In this document: piece after piece, positions 31,868-44,192 of the stretch
How positions within the stretch are numbered: position 1 is the first letter of the stretch
Layout of the letters: each line of letters begins with the position of its first letter
The notes under the pieces: model-generated
What the model saw: the letters and a program-made list of their open reading frames with translations, nothing else
Told to the model about the DNA's origin: nothing
Database searches by the model: none
Assembly: GCF_030867095.1 (NCBI RefSeq)
Contig: NC_081831.1
Location: 20,374,001-20,438,000, forward strand
Reading direction: 5' to 3'
Length of the DNA: 64,000 bases
DNA from: Alligator mississippiensis
Taxonomy: Eukaryota; Chordata; Crocodylia; Alligatoridae
Translations under genes and position numbers: made by a program

Positions 31868-34800
31868 AATAGATTTCATAGACATTAGGGCTGGAAGGGA
31901 CTTCGGAAGATCATCGAATCCAGCCCCCTGCCCGAGGGGCAGGAAGTCAGCTGGGGGTCGTAGGATCCCAGCAAGATAAGCATCCAATTTTCTCTTGAAG
32001 GTGTTCAATGTAGGTATTTGGACCACCTCCAATGGCAGGCTATTCCAGACCTTGGTGGCTCGGACAGTAAAGAAATTCTTCCTTATGTCCAGCCTGAGAT
32101 GGTCTTGCAGTAGCTTATAACCGTGCAACCTCATCATCCCTTGGGGCGCTCTGGTGAACAAACGCTCCCCCAGATACTGGTGGTCACTCCTGATAAACTT
32201 ATAGGTGGCCATCAGATCACCCCTGAGCCTGCGCTTTTCCAGGCTAAAGAGCCCCATAGCTCTCAGCCTGTCATCGTAAGGTCTGTTTTCCTGACCTCTG
32301 ATCATGTGCGTGGCTCTTCTCTGGACTCTCTCAAGCTTCTCCACATCCTTTTTGAATTGTAGGGCCCAAAACTGGATGCAATACTCCAGGTGCGGCCTCA
32401 CCAAGGCTGAGTACAAGGGGAGAATGACGTCCCGGGATTTGCTTGAGAAGCATCTATGGATGCAAGCCAGCGTTTTGGTCGCTTTACTAGCCGCAGCATA
32501 GCATTGAAGGCTCATGTTCATCTTGTGGTCAATGACGACCCCCAAGTCCTTTTCATCTGTAGCACTGCCGAGCCTATAAGCATGCTGCAGGTTTTTCCTC
32601 CAAAGTGGAGAACCTTGCATTTTTCAATGTTAAAAACCATCAGGTTCTCGTCCGCCCATTTGCTGAGCCTGTCCAGGTCAGCCTGGATCACCCTCCTGTC
32701 TTCAGGTGTGGATGCTTTGCCCCAAAGTTTGGTGTCACCGGTGAACTTGGCCAGTCTGCCTCCGACTCCAATGTCCACATCATTAATGAAGATGTTGAAC
32801 AATATAAGTCCAAGGACAGAGCCTTGGGGGACCCCACTGGTCACAGGGCACCACGACAATCGACTTCCATCAATTACTACCCTCTGGGTCCAACCACAGA
32901 GCCAATTTCCCAGCCAGTGGATCATGGTGGACCCAAGGCCACAGTTGGCCAGTTTTGCCATGAGGTGATCGTGGGATACTAGATTGAAGGCTTTTTTGAA
33001 GTCAAGATATATGACATCAATCTTTTCTCCCTTGTCCAGGTGATAGGTCACCTGGTTGTAAAAGGAAATGAGATTGGTCAAGCAAGACCTATCCACAAGA
33101 AACCCATGCGGGCTATCCCTCAGGATGTTGGCCTCAGCCAGTCCATTAAGTATGGCCTCTTTAATAAACTTTTCTAAGACCTTCCCCAGGATAGAAGTCA
33201 GGCTGATGGGCCTATAGTTAGCTGGATCCACTCTCCTCCCTTTCTTGAAGATAGGCACCACATTGGCCTTCTTCCAGTCTTTGGGCACTTCACCAGAGCA
33301 CCAGGAGTTTTCAAAGATCTGTGCCAGAGGCTGGGCTATGATGCTTGCCAGCTCCTTGAGTACCCTGGGGTGTGAATTGTCAGAGCCAGCTGGCTTGAAG
33401 GTGTCCAGCCTCTCAAGGTGTTTCTTCACAAGGTCAGCATTGATAGAGGGCAGGGTATCTCCCTCATCCAGACCCCTCTGTCCTGCAGTGGGCATGGGCA
33501 TCCCATGGGACTGATGAAAGACCGATGCAAAGTACCCATTTAATAGGCTGGCTTTTTTCTGGGCGTCAGTTGTCAGATATCCCATCTGTTTTAGCAGGGG
33601 TCCAATGTTGCCCTTGCTTTTCCTCCGGCTCCCCACCTATCTGAAAAAGGACTTCTTATTGTCCTTGATACTCGAAGCTAGTTGGAGTTCAGTTGCAGCC
33701 TTGGCTTTCCTGGTTTGCTCCCTGCAGGACCGGACCAGTGCAGAATATTCCTCCTTGGAGGTGAATCCTGTCCTCCATCCTTTGTAGGCGTTTCTTTTTA
33801 GCTTCAGGAAGTCTGCTAGGTCCCTGGAGAGCCAGGGGGGCTGCTGTGCCCTCTTGCTGCCTTTCCTCCGAGATGGAATAGACTTAGTTTGTGCATTGAG
33901 GATCGCTTCCTTGAGGAGCAGCCACTCTTCCTGAACTCCCCTCCCCCTGGGGTCATGGTCTCTTAGGGCCTCACTGACAAGCCTCCTGAACTTGTCAAAG
34001 TTAGCTTTCCTGAAGTCGAGGACTTCAGCGTTGCTGACTGACTTGCCAGCTTTACGGTGGATGGTGAAGGTGATCAGCTTGTGGTTGTTGTCACCCAGCT
34101 TCCCATCAATCACTAGGTCACTGATTAGGTCATTCCCAGTTGCCAATACCAGGTGAAGCAGCGCTTTACCTCTCGTTGACCCATAGATTTCTTGAGTCAG
34201 GTAGAGGTAATCCATGCATGATACAAAACTTTGCGATCGCTCGGATTTTGCTGAGTGATCCTCCTACGAGATGTCTGGGTAATTGAAGTCACCCATGACA
34301 ACCATAGTCCTGGAGCATGTGGCCTCAGACAGTTCCTGGGCGAATTCCTGGTCAAGATCTTGACTTTGGGTGGGAGGTCTGTAGTACACTCCCACCATTG
34401 TGTCCCCTGTGCCGTGTTCCCCATGGATTTTAACCCAGAGGGTCTCTAGTCGTCTACCCTGATTGCCAACATCAGCTTGCAGGGATGTGTAGCTTTCCTT
34501 AACATAGAAAGCTACACCCCTACCCCTTTTATCTACTAAATCTCTTCTGTACAGGGTATAGCCATCTATACCCATGGTCCAGTCATGGGTGGAGTCCCAC
34601 CAGGTCTCTGTTATCCCTATGACGTCATAATTATTTGTGTTAAGCAGGAGGACGAGTTCCTCCTGCTTATTCCCCAAGTTCCTGGTATTTGTGTACAGGC
34701 AGGCAAGTGTCCCCTTGGGGGCTATTACCTCACCCACAGATTGTACCAGGGCTGGGGCAGGGGTGGGCTCCCTTAAGTGCCTTTGCCCGCTGGCTTTGCA

Positions 34801-35030
34801 AGGGCTGCTCAGTGGGCCAGCAGTGGTGGTAGTCCCCTCGCCCCCCCAGCGGGCTTAGTTTAAAGCCTGGTGGAGCAGGTCAGCCAGTCTGGCTGAGAAG
34901 AGCCTCCTCCTCAGTGGAGAGAGGTGGAGGCCATCTCTTCCCAGAAGCTCGCTGCCTCCCTCGCCAAAGAATGGGCTGTGGTCATGGAAGCCAAAGCCTT
35001 CCCAATGACACCAGCACCGCAGTCTTTGGT
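31868..35030 (-). mobile_element. CR1 LINE with nearly complete ORF2, inactivated
   Basis: Endonuclease at 34264-34737: YDVIGITETWWDSTHDWTMG, VGVYYRPPTQ and MGDFNYPDIS. Linker at 33637-34215: PSRRKGSKRAQQPPWLSRDL. RT at 32518-33636: NYRPISLTSILGKVLEKFI, VIYLDFKKAFNLVSHDHL and [21 protein letters not shown]-terminus at 31850-32620: [20 protein letters not shown]. Defects are a TAG stop at about 33636 between FFR and VGS, frameshifts near 34215-34264 and 32518-32620, and the catalytic FADD changed to FTGD, so the RT is dead. The 3' end is at 31868. It is the longest CR1 copy here. Confidence 0.95.
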
Positions 35031-35424
35031 TAACTAGTTAAATATTTAAGTGTGCACACTCGCACAGTATTTGCTAAAGGAGGAAGGAAAATGGTCTGAA
35101 TGTCTTGCACCAGTTTGAAATGTCTGCAGAGCAGGTGGTTATTAAAAGCTGCTCAAATGACTATGTTCAGTGTCAGGATTTTCTGTTCAGCAGAAATTCT
35201 GTATCAGGTACTCTGAATTTGACTGTGGTGGTTTTGTCTTGAATTTAGGTTATGCTTTTCCATACAGCATTTTATGTTTAAAAAAAAATCAAATTTAAAT
35301 TCCGATGATATCTTTATAGTATGACTTGGAAAATCTGCTTGCAGACTTGCAATCAACGATGAAGCTTTGCCTGGTGAGAGGACTGAGCAGGCTAGATGTT
35401 TCTGCGAATGTTATGCTTTTTAGA

Positions 35425-35450
35425 GAGAGAGAGAGAGAGACAGAGAGAGT
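35425..35450. repeat. (GA)n simple repeat
   Basis: AGAGAGAGAGAGAGAGACAG type run within otherwise unannotated sequence. Confidence 0.9.
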
Positions 35451-35539
35451 TTTCTTTGAAATTGGTAAAGCTGTGAGTGGGAAAGCTTGACCTAAGGTGC
35501 AGAAGCCAACCTAAGCCAAATCCTTGTGTGAGCCACCAC

Positions 35540-35615
35540 TTGGAAGGCAGTACCTGAGTGGGTTGCCAGCAGCAGGGATTGAACTTGGGACCCCTGGATT
35601 CAAAAGCAGGAGTTT
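35540..35615 (-). other. tRNA-like / SINE-like fragment
   Basis: The minus strand contains AAGTTCAATCCCTGCTGC, close to a tRNA B-box, 30 bases after a stretch that could be an anticodon arm. No cloverleaf can be drawn with confidence, so this is at most a tRNA-derived SINE remnant. Confidence 0.3.
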
Positions 35616-36139
35616 CTACTATGAGTGTTTTTTTCAAAAAAATAAGCTCTAAAGCCTTTATTCTCCCTCCCAGGACTATAGCAGGCTTATCAACTTTAGA
35701 GTTTAACCTAGCCAAAGACAACCAGAGGATGAGAGCGCCATGCTGAGTGGGTGGAAGCTATGAGAAAATAATCTTCCAAGGTTGAATGGAAAGTAAACCT
35801 CTTTCTGAGGACGTGCCTTCACTTTCAGGTTTTTTTTTATGTACATATGTTCTTCAGAGTAACAAATGTGCATTACTTATCCTGAAGTGAAGACAAGGCC
35901 ACCTCAGTTTTACCATGAGGTAAACTCAGCAACATGCCTTGTCTTGATCATTTTTTAAATTTGTCATGCCTGTTATTAACTGGGGGGTGGGGGGAATGTG
36001 GCTAAGACCTAAGTCTGCATACACTTGGTTCAGTACCACTTCTGGTGGCCAGTGTCTTTCCAAGCACCTGCAGGTGACATGAACAACACGCTGGGCAATT
36101 TCACTGCTGCCTTTTCTTTCTTCTGAATCTGGTTGGGAT

Positions 36140-36240
36140 GTTCTAGTTGGGGATGGTCCTGCTTTAAGCAGGGGGTTGGACTAGGTGACCTCCAGAGGTC
36201 CCTTCTAACCCTCACTTTCTATGATTCTATGGTTTTATGC
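36140..36240 (+). mobile_element. CR1 3' end
   Basis: TTGGACTAGGTGACCTCCAG then TTCTATGATTCTATG is the terminal CR1 sequence, also present at the end of the 39.3-40.8 kb copy. About 100 bases remain. Confidence 0.8.
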
Positions 36241-36739
36241 CTTTCAACGCCAGCTGCTGCCAGCCAGGTCACCTATGATGCCACTCAGGAGCCTGGGCAG
36301 GATCCCTCTGGCTAGGTGCCAGCAGGGTATGCTCCTTGGCACTGCTGTCTCCTTCCTTTCTGGGAACCAAGCTGGTCACTTCTCTGGACCAGAAAGTCCA
36401 GAATTGCCCATTTTTATGTCCCAAGGGATCGACTTCCAGCCTTCTCCCACAATGAGCAGGGAACCCTGCTTTAGACAGGACTGTCCTACACTTCAGCAAA
36501 GCCTCTCCTAAGGCAGGGCAACCAAAAGCCCTGCTTTCTGAATGAGCTGGTTTATCCTTGCTTCAATCATAGGGCCACTCCGCCTGGCACAATGATAGGA
36601 AACTTTCCTTCCCAGGGATCTAGGCCCCTGGCATGGAAGGCAGCACCCTTACTCAAAAACTGTTTTCTACAACATTTTCACCTGTGTTTTTATTTGTTTT
36701 AAGGACATTGTCATTGTGAATTTGTATTAGGGAAGCTCT

Positions 36740-38400
36740 TTTGAGAACCTCATCAGAAATCACAACTCTGTGTTACATATTATGCAAACAACAAAAAAGT
36801 CTGCCCCTACCAATATGCCAACCTTTTTATGAGCCACTTGGAAGAAGAAGTCCTCAAGAACTGAACCATCAAACCATGCTATACTTAAGATATAGAAAAG
36901 ACATCTTCAACGTTTGGACTGAAAACCTGCAATCTCTGATTGATTTTCATTACAAATTCAATAGTCATCACCCCTCCATCAGACTATCTCTTGAATACTC
37001 CAGCACCAACATCTCCTTTTTAGACACTGTGATCTATATCCAGAAGGTTAAAATACAAACCACTATATACAAGAAACCCACAGACCAACACACGTATCTG
37101 CACGGAACTAGCAATCACCCTAAACACACCAAGAAAGCTGTAATGTATGGCCAAAGCTCCAATACCACCAATTTTGCACTGAGGGGAACACCCATGATCA
37201 TCACCTCATAAATCCCAAAAAGGCCTTCATTCAACAAGGACACTCCTCCAGAGAGATAGATCGCACTTTTGAAAGAGCCACCCAGATACCACTTAAATAT
37301 TTGCTGAAGTACAAAAAGAAAATCCCCACGAATTGCAAAACGTTAGTTATGACATATCATCCTTCCCTGGAGCCTATGAGGAAAATCCTCAAACAACTGC
37401 AACCCATACTAGAAGAAGACCCAATTCTTAGAGATCTTCCCAGAACTACCCATCCTAGCCTTTAAACCAGGGGCGGGCAATTATTTTGGGCAGAGGGCCG
37501 CTTACTGAGTTTTGGTAAGCCATTGAGGGCCACATGACAGGCAGCCCAGGGCAGATAAATATTAATTTTCTAAATTTTTTAGGGGCCCCGTGGGCCGGAT
37601 AGAATGGCCAGGCAGGCCACATCTGGCCCCCGGGCCACATTTTGCCTACTCCTGCAAACAAGCACTGAACTTTGCCAATATCATCACCAGAAGTCAACTT
37701 CCTATGGCCCCAAACACACAGAATGGATCCAGAACATGCTGGGACAAAAAATGTAAAACCTGCCAACACATCTCCACCACTCCCACAATAACTACACCCC
37801 ACAATAGAACCATCACCATTCCTAGATTTTATACCTTCATCTCCAGAAATGTAGTATATCTCATCCAGTGTACCTTATGTCCTGATGGAAAATATGTAGG
37901 AGAAACCAAACAACTGTGCACCAGAATGAACACACACTGAAAATCTCTCAAAGACAAAAACACCCAATTACCAGTGGGTGCACCCTTCTCACAAGACAAC
38001 TGCTGTCTCTCAAATCTCAGTTCTGATCCTCAAAGGGAATTTACAAAACACCTTTTGTAGATAAGCCTACGAACTTCATTTCATAAATCTAGTGGATACA
38101 AAAAATCATCAACTAAATATAGACATTGGATTTATGGCACATTATAACCTGCCTGCCACCTGATAATCCCAGGTAACCACTACATTCTCACAGACCTGCA
38201 TTTTGCATATTGGCTTCTATTCCAGCCAGAAGAGCACAAAACAGCAGTAGACTCTTCCTATGCCTGAAGAAGGGTGTTTGTGCCTGGAAGCTTGCAAAGA
38301 ACAATTTTTCCAACTATTTAGTTAGTCTAACAAAAGATACCACATTTACACAAAGAACCTTGTCTGCCTATGTCCTTAGACCAACATGGCTACAAGCTAC
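36740..38400 (+). mobile_element. Penelope-like element 2 (RT 3' half + GIY-YIG)
   Basis: The plus frame 36741-37211 encodes LSLEYSSTNISFLDTVIYIQ and IYKKPTDQHTYLHGTSNHPK, typical Penelope RT text, after LRYRKDIFNVWT where RYIDDIF is expected. 37590-37940 encodes TCWDKKCKTCQHISTTPTIT and VVYLIQCTLCPDGKYVGET, a GIY-YIG endonuclease motif still readable. Stops, and a hAT-like insertion at 37468-37654, break it. The 3' end carries TTAGTCTAACAAAAGATACC and then TTAGACCAACATGGCTACAA. It is 5'-truncated and gives the empty-site reference for copy 1. Confidence 0.88.
37468..37654. mobile_element. 187-bp hAT-like MITE nested in Penelope-like element 2
   Basis: Ends CAGGGGCGGGCAA and, inverted, CAGGAGTAGGCAA. 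PLE copy 1 near 1690 (CCCTTAAAAAAGCACC) lacks it. The flanks CTTTAAAC and CAAACAAG do not make a clean 8-bp duplication. Confidence 0.75.
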
Positions 38401-38404
38401 CCCT

Positions 38405-39340
38405 ATCAAAGAGTTTACAGTGCAAGTACAAGAAAAAGCACATAAGTTCCAGCAATGGATAAAACAAGCAGATGGGGCAGCAGGGGGTGACAATGAGACG
38501 ATTATAATCATTGTATTGAAAGTGGTCGCATATATGTCCCATGTCACAGATGGACATTTTTATATATACCCTGCAGTGTGGAGGACACTTTTTAGGTTAA
38601 ATAAAAATAAGTTGAAGTGCTTCCAATAAACCTTGTCAATATTACATTATGGTTGAGCTTTCACATGCACAACAGGCAGGAAATTCAATTTTGGTTCTTA
38701 CAGTGACAGTAACTTGTTCTTCTGTGTGTACAGCATTTTGCATTACTCTACATAGCAAGTTGTCAGATTCATGACCTAATATAAATGTGCTGTGTGGCTG
38801 AGTTTGCTATAGTTATTGTGGGGATTCTCCAATTGTGTTTAAATTCTCAGTGTGGACACCCACTCATATCAATGTTCATGTTGAATTTTATTGGGTTTTT
38901 TAGATTATAAAAAACATTTTTTTTTTTAGAGAAAATTAAATAAAAAAGATCCAACTTGATCAAACTGTCTTAGCAATAAACCACTGTACAACTCCAGATA
39001 CAATACATGCATGTCTGCTGCACTGCACACACATATATTTAAATGTCAGGGCACTTAAATGATTGCAGTGGTATGTGAATATTTTTGGAGCTCTCTGCCT
39101 GCATATGTAATAACAGTACATTAAAATAAATTAAATGGACTAAATCCATCCGTGGTATAAATCCATCAAATTCGTCTTTGGCATTATGCTGCAGTGCATT
39201 TAGCCCATTGTATATTTTTATATCCTTCTAGTTAAAAAACATGTAACATAGGATATCAATATTAACCTGGATGGAATAACTGCATAGAAGAGTTCAGTCT
39301 CCAATGACCTTTCCAACCCTAAGGTTGAGGTTGCCATTTA
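38405..39340. other. No gene recognised
   Basis: After the PLE end a plus frame reads KAHKFQQWIKQADGAAGGDN, which I cannot assign; it has no splice or start context. The rest is AT-rich. Confidence 0.4.
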
Positions 39341-40755
39341 GTGACAGAGGATGAAGAAAAGGCTGAAGTGCTCAATGACTTTTTTACCTTGGTTTTCACA
39401 GGCAAGGTCAGCTCCCAGACTACTGCGTGAGGCAGCACAGTTTGGGGCAGAGGTGAGCAGCCCTCAGTGGAAAGAACAGGTTAGGGACTATTTAGAAAAG
39501 CTGGACGTGTACAAGTCCATGGGACCGGATGTGATGCATTCAAGGATGCTGAGGGAGTTGGCTGATGTGATTGCAGATCTGGTGGCCTTTATCTTTGACA
39601 ACTCATGGTGATCAGGGGATATCCTGGATGCTTAGAAAAGGGCAAATATAGTGTCCATTTTAAGAATGGGAAGAAGGAGGATCCAGGGAACTACAGACCA
39701 GTCAGCCTCACCTCAGTCCCCAGAAAAATCATAGAGTGGATAGAAAGCTGGCTGGACTGTTGGGTTCAATGGGTAGTAGTCAAATGCTCAATGTCTAGCT
39801 GGTAGCCAGTATCAAGTGGAGTGCCCCAGGACTTGGTCCTGGGGCTGGTTTTGTTCAATATCTTCATTAATGATCTGGTAGATGGGATGGATTGGACCCT
39901 CAGCAAGTTCGCAGATGACAACAACACTAGAGGGTATGGCTAGGATTCAGTGACCTAGACAAATTGAAGGATTGAGCCAAAGGAAATCTCTTAAGGTTCA
40001 ATAAGGGCAAGTGCAAAGTCTTGCACTTACTGCGGAAGAATCCCATGAATCGCTACAGCCTGGGGACTGACTGGCTAAGCACAGCAGCTCTGCAAAAGGA
40101 CCTGAGGGTTACAGTGGACAATAAGAGGGATATAAGTCAGCTGTGTGCCCTTGTTGCCAAGAAGGCTAACAGCATACTGGGCTGCATTGGTAGGTGTGTT
40201 GCCAACAGATCAAAGGAAGTAATTATTCTGCTCTATTCTGCACTAGTGAAGCCACATCTGGAGTACTGTGTCCAGTTTTGGGCCCCCACTATAGAAAAGA
40301 TGTGGACAAATTGAAGAGAGTCCAGCAGAGAGCAATGAAAATGGTTCAGGGGGTAGGGCACAAGACTTATGAGGAGAGGCTGAGGGAACTGGATTTATTT
40401 GGCCTGCAGAAGAGAAGACTGAGGTGGTATTTGATAGCAGCCTTTAACTACCTAAAGGGTGCTTCCAAAAAGGATGGAGCCAAACTGTTTTCAGTGGTGA
40501 CAGGTGACAGAACAAGGAGCAATGGTCTCAGCTTGCAGCAAGGGAGGTTTAGGTTTAATATTAGGAAAAACATTCTCACTAGGAGTGTACTGAACCACTT
40601 GAACAGGTTACCTAGAGAAATGGTGGAATCTGCATCTTTGGAGGTTTTTTCAGGCTTGACAAAGCTGTAGCTGGAATGATCTAGTTGGGGATGGTCCTGC
40701 TTTGAGCAGGAGGTTGGACTAGATGACCCTAATTTTCTATGATTCTATTTTTGGG
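39340..40755 (+). mobile_element. CR1 LINE 3' half
   Basis: Frames in order: VYKSMGPDVMHSRMLRELAD (39351-39611), NYRPVSLTSVPRKIIEWIES (39605-39805), SKFADD near 39905 (catalytic Asp pair kept), then [20 protein letters not shown] (40021-40314) and RLRELDLFGLQKRRLRWYLI (40194-40670). The 3' end is TTTTCTATGATTCTATTT. At least four frameshifts; a different CR1 subfamily from the 31.9 kb copy. Confidence 0.92.
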
Positions 40756-42760
40756 GACATGGTTCCTCTGTCTACTGGTTCATTTCACAAACAGCATAAA
40801 ATAGTCATCAGAAAGCACTAAAGTTCAGCCTCTAGTAACCTAAACTATATTCAAGCAGCAACAAGATGAGATGGAAGATATCAGTCTACTCTATTGCTAG
40901 AACTTTGTGCTTTCACTGCTTTCTCTACTTAATGTTTCTTTTCTTAATTGTTATGAACTTTATGCAGAAAAAAGAATAAAAGTACAAAGAAGAAACTTTA
41001 ACACTGCTTTTAAAAATGACAGTGACAACTCATTGGATTACCAACAATTACCGGACCTGATATTTCATTGTGATTTTCAGCTGAAGTTAGAAGATAAGTT
41101 ATACTGCATGTAAAGCAACAAGTTTTGCCATTGCAGCAAAGACAGCAGGTTTATAGTATGGTCCCACGTGTCCAGTATTTTAACTACTTTAGATGAGAAC
41201 CACTTGTCCTTTACAATAAAATACCCTGAGTATTGATCCAAAAGCTACAAAAAGGCTAGAGAAACACAGGCTGCAACATAAGAAAAACTTTACATTCCTC
41301 AGCCCTATGAGTTTGGAGGTCTCGGGATTTCCATAGAAAGAAGCAAGATAGAGCTAGGGAAAGAATGCATCTGGTGAAATAAGTGTATCCCTCTGCTTAG
41401 CAATTTCACCCAGAAAATCTGGCTGGTTCAGTATATAGCCTTAGGAAGGGGCAAATATTGGCCAGGTCTTAGCAGAACTCCTCAAATTCAAAACAGGAAT
41501 TTATTGGCCAGATTCAGGGCATGAAAGAACAACCCTGACCTTTATGAATCACTTTTATGACTGGCAGAGTTCATGAAACAACAAAAGGGGGAGCTTATGG
41601 GAAAGGGTGATCCCAATGCAATGAGCTCTGGCAAGCCCCCAGGCCCCTGTTCAGGTTCTGCTAAGCATGTGTGTAGGAAAATGATGTCTGAGCACATCAC
41701 TGTATATACACCACCATGGTCCTGATTCTGGTTTCAGGTTTATGCCTTCTATGAATTAAACCTATTCATGTATCAATAGCTTTATTAGACTAACAGTAAA
41801 ACAAAACTGATGTAAAAGAGCAGAAATACAGACTTCACATCTTATCTTACCAGATGTACCTTGAAGACCACAAGTTATTACTAATGATTTGAATGTCTGC
41901 ATAGATGACTTTGTAGGTATGAGACTCTTCTCTCTTTGACCCATATTCACCTAGCATTTCTAGAATTATCTCCTTGGAGGAAGCCACATCTGCTCTTTAT
42001 AACTGGAGAGAATGAGTGCCGTTAAAATAAAACTTTAAATGAAAAATATATTTGGACTTTGAAAGCATGTTTTCATTCTGCCAACTAAATGATTTTTATA
42101 GGGATTGAAAAACACATTCACTACTACATTGGACTTATCATAGTTTACATGATTATAGTTCATCTTTAAAAATGATTAATTTTTTATTGTTCTAATGGTG
42201 GATAACTAATGACAGGATAGATTAGACTGCCAGATGTTCTAACTATTTAGATTCTTACGACACTAACACTGCTCTGACAACACCTCTTCAGTTTACAAGC
42301 CCCACGATGAGGAAGGTTTACAATAATATGTTATGCTAGTTTACTTAGAAAAGCTTAAATAAATATTGTGGATTTGCATATCTCAGATGAGTTTAGTGCT
42401 ATGCTTGACATTCAAGAGAAAAGTGCTTTCTCTCCATTTTCAAAACAGGTGTAAACCTGGGCAAGCTCTGTTGTATTGGTCCACTAAGAGGCCTCAACTT
42501 GGATCCTAGAAACCCCACTTCTAGGATGGAGAGGGTCTTGTCTCTGTGACAAATCCTTTACTCAAATGTCTTGACCATACTAAAACTGCTGAGTACCATG
42601 GAGCCTCCAGAAATTGCAAGCAAAAAATATTCACTTAGAGGGAAACTATTACTTCCAGAGTTCTACTACTTTTTCCTCCAAGGTGGCTCTACATTAGCTA
42701 TGTGTTCTAGGGATACATCACCTGCCTTTTTCCACACATGGTGCAGAGGCACAACTACAT
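40756..42760. other. No gene recognised
   Basis: AT-rich intergenic DNA. A 68-codon plus frame (40907-41113) follows a TTATGCAG but matches no family I know. Upstream CFAP52 exons would be expected between here and 28 kb and were not seen. Confidence 0.45.
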
Positions 42761-43410
42761 AGTTGTAGCACAACTCCAGCACAACTACATAGTTATATGT
42801 ATTTAGGCTGGAGTCTATGGAGCATCTGAAGACTTTTGCATTCAGAGGCATGGCAAGCTCTTTTGCTTCTGGGCAAAGTTGGTTGCAGGGCAGGGGTAGA
42901 GGGAACCGGACAGTACCCAGGGGCTCACTGGAGGCCCTGGGTGGTGTCAGGACCCAGGAGGTGAGAGCAAGAGGCTCTTGGGTCCTGACGGCTGTGGGGC
43001 CTCCAGCTCCTGCAGACAGGGCAAAGAGACCAGACTGGAGCCAAGGCTGGTTTAGGGTCCTGGCAGCTAATGAGTAAAATCTCTCAGCTGCCCCCACAAA
43101 GGTGCTGCTGAATACCATGGTGAGTAAAGAAATAAATCCCTAATTCTGCAGCAAGGGTGCATCCCTCTGCCTTCATCTCTTGCTTCTTCTTTCATGCCCA
43201 GCACTTATCTGTCAAGCACCCAAGAGCCTCCTTGATATCACTGTCCAATTCCCAGCCTGTCTCCACCAGTCCCAGCCTGCAGCTTCTGGACTAGCAGCCT
43301 AGCTGCTTCAATTCTAGCACACACACCCCCCCAGCCTTGGTTCCAGCAAATCCCACCCTAAAGCAATGCCAGGGGCTTGTGGCCTCCTTGCCCACCCCTA
43401 GTTATGCTAC
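42761..43410. other. GC-richer repeat-like block
   Basis: Short tandem words ACAACTACATAGTTGTAGC occur at 42750-42800. The block ends CTTGCCCACCCCTAGTTATG, a word shared inverted with 52455-52475 (GTGTAACTAGGGGTGGGCAA), so both may be ends of one MITE family. Confidence 0.35.
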
Positions 43411-43815
43411 TGCTTGCAATCGGCCCGGAATTTGCTGCATTTTCAAAAATGGTGCAGATAATTGGCTCTGGTGGTAACTGTCAAAACTACTTTGCTAAAA
43501 TGGGTAGCTGCACATGAAAGCCACTTGTGTACCATATCATAGGATAACTAACTTGTCGCTGCATGCACTATCTGGTGACCTTCAAAGACTATAGAGGTTC
43601 TATTCCTAGTTATAATCATTTTGGACTTGGGACCAGGATGGAAACCTTACAAGTCAGTTGTAGAAAGATTCAAGAAAATATGCAAATTAGCTCATTTTTC
43701 CAAACTCCAGAAATTGGAGGTTTAATCTGAACTGTGTGCAAACATTTTGGGGCTGAGTTATTATCATACATTCATAGCAAGGCAGTACCTATAACAACAG
43801 GTTGTACTGTGGACC

Positions 43816-43821
43816 TTTATT
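43816..43821 (-). promoter_or_regulatory. Candidate poly(A) signal of the TBC1D24-like gene
   Basis: AATAAA on the minus strand lies about 225 bases after the TAA stop and is the first canonical hexamer I see downstream. Use of the site is inferred; a T-rich element further on is not obvious. Confidence 0.45.
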
Positions 43822-44046
43822 TCCCTCATTCCTAGTCATCATCACTGTCCACTATGATGAAGATGGAAAATATGGAGAATGGCTAGCAGTGGGGTACAAA
43901 GTAGCAAGAGAAATGCAGGCTGCCACCATGTGGGGACTTTCTCCATGACAGTCAGGCCTTTGGAGTCAATCAGTCATACATCCTCTGGTGGTGATGAATC
44001 TTTCATTGATTAATATGGGGCAGGCAGAAGCAATTTCAGCAATAAT

Positions 44047-44192
44047 TTAGGCATTCTGAAAACCCCAGACTTCAAGGAGCTGCACCTGGAAGTTCTCTTC
44101 ACAGAGCGGAGGGTTGTCAAATGTCTCACAGTGCTCTGTCCTTCCATGAAGCAGGTCAGCATCAATGCACAGAGCTTGGCCTCCTCCACCTC
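44047..44192 (-). CDS. TBC1D24-like: TBC1D24-like last coding exon with stop codon
   Basis: The exon follows a TTCTTTTACAG acceptor. It encodes the Gly run and [20 protein letters not shown], then [20 protein letters not shown] and a TAA stop. This is the terminal TLDc block, with the family-typical WGFQ near the C-terminus. It is too short to appear as a long open frame and was found by translating the reverse strand next to exon 5. Confidence 0.92.

Noticed and set aside
38210..38629. 139-codon plus-strand frame
   Set aside because: It begins in the Penelope 3' end and runs into unassigned DNA without splice or promoter support.
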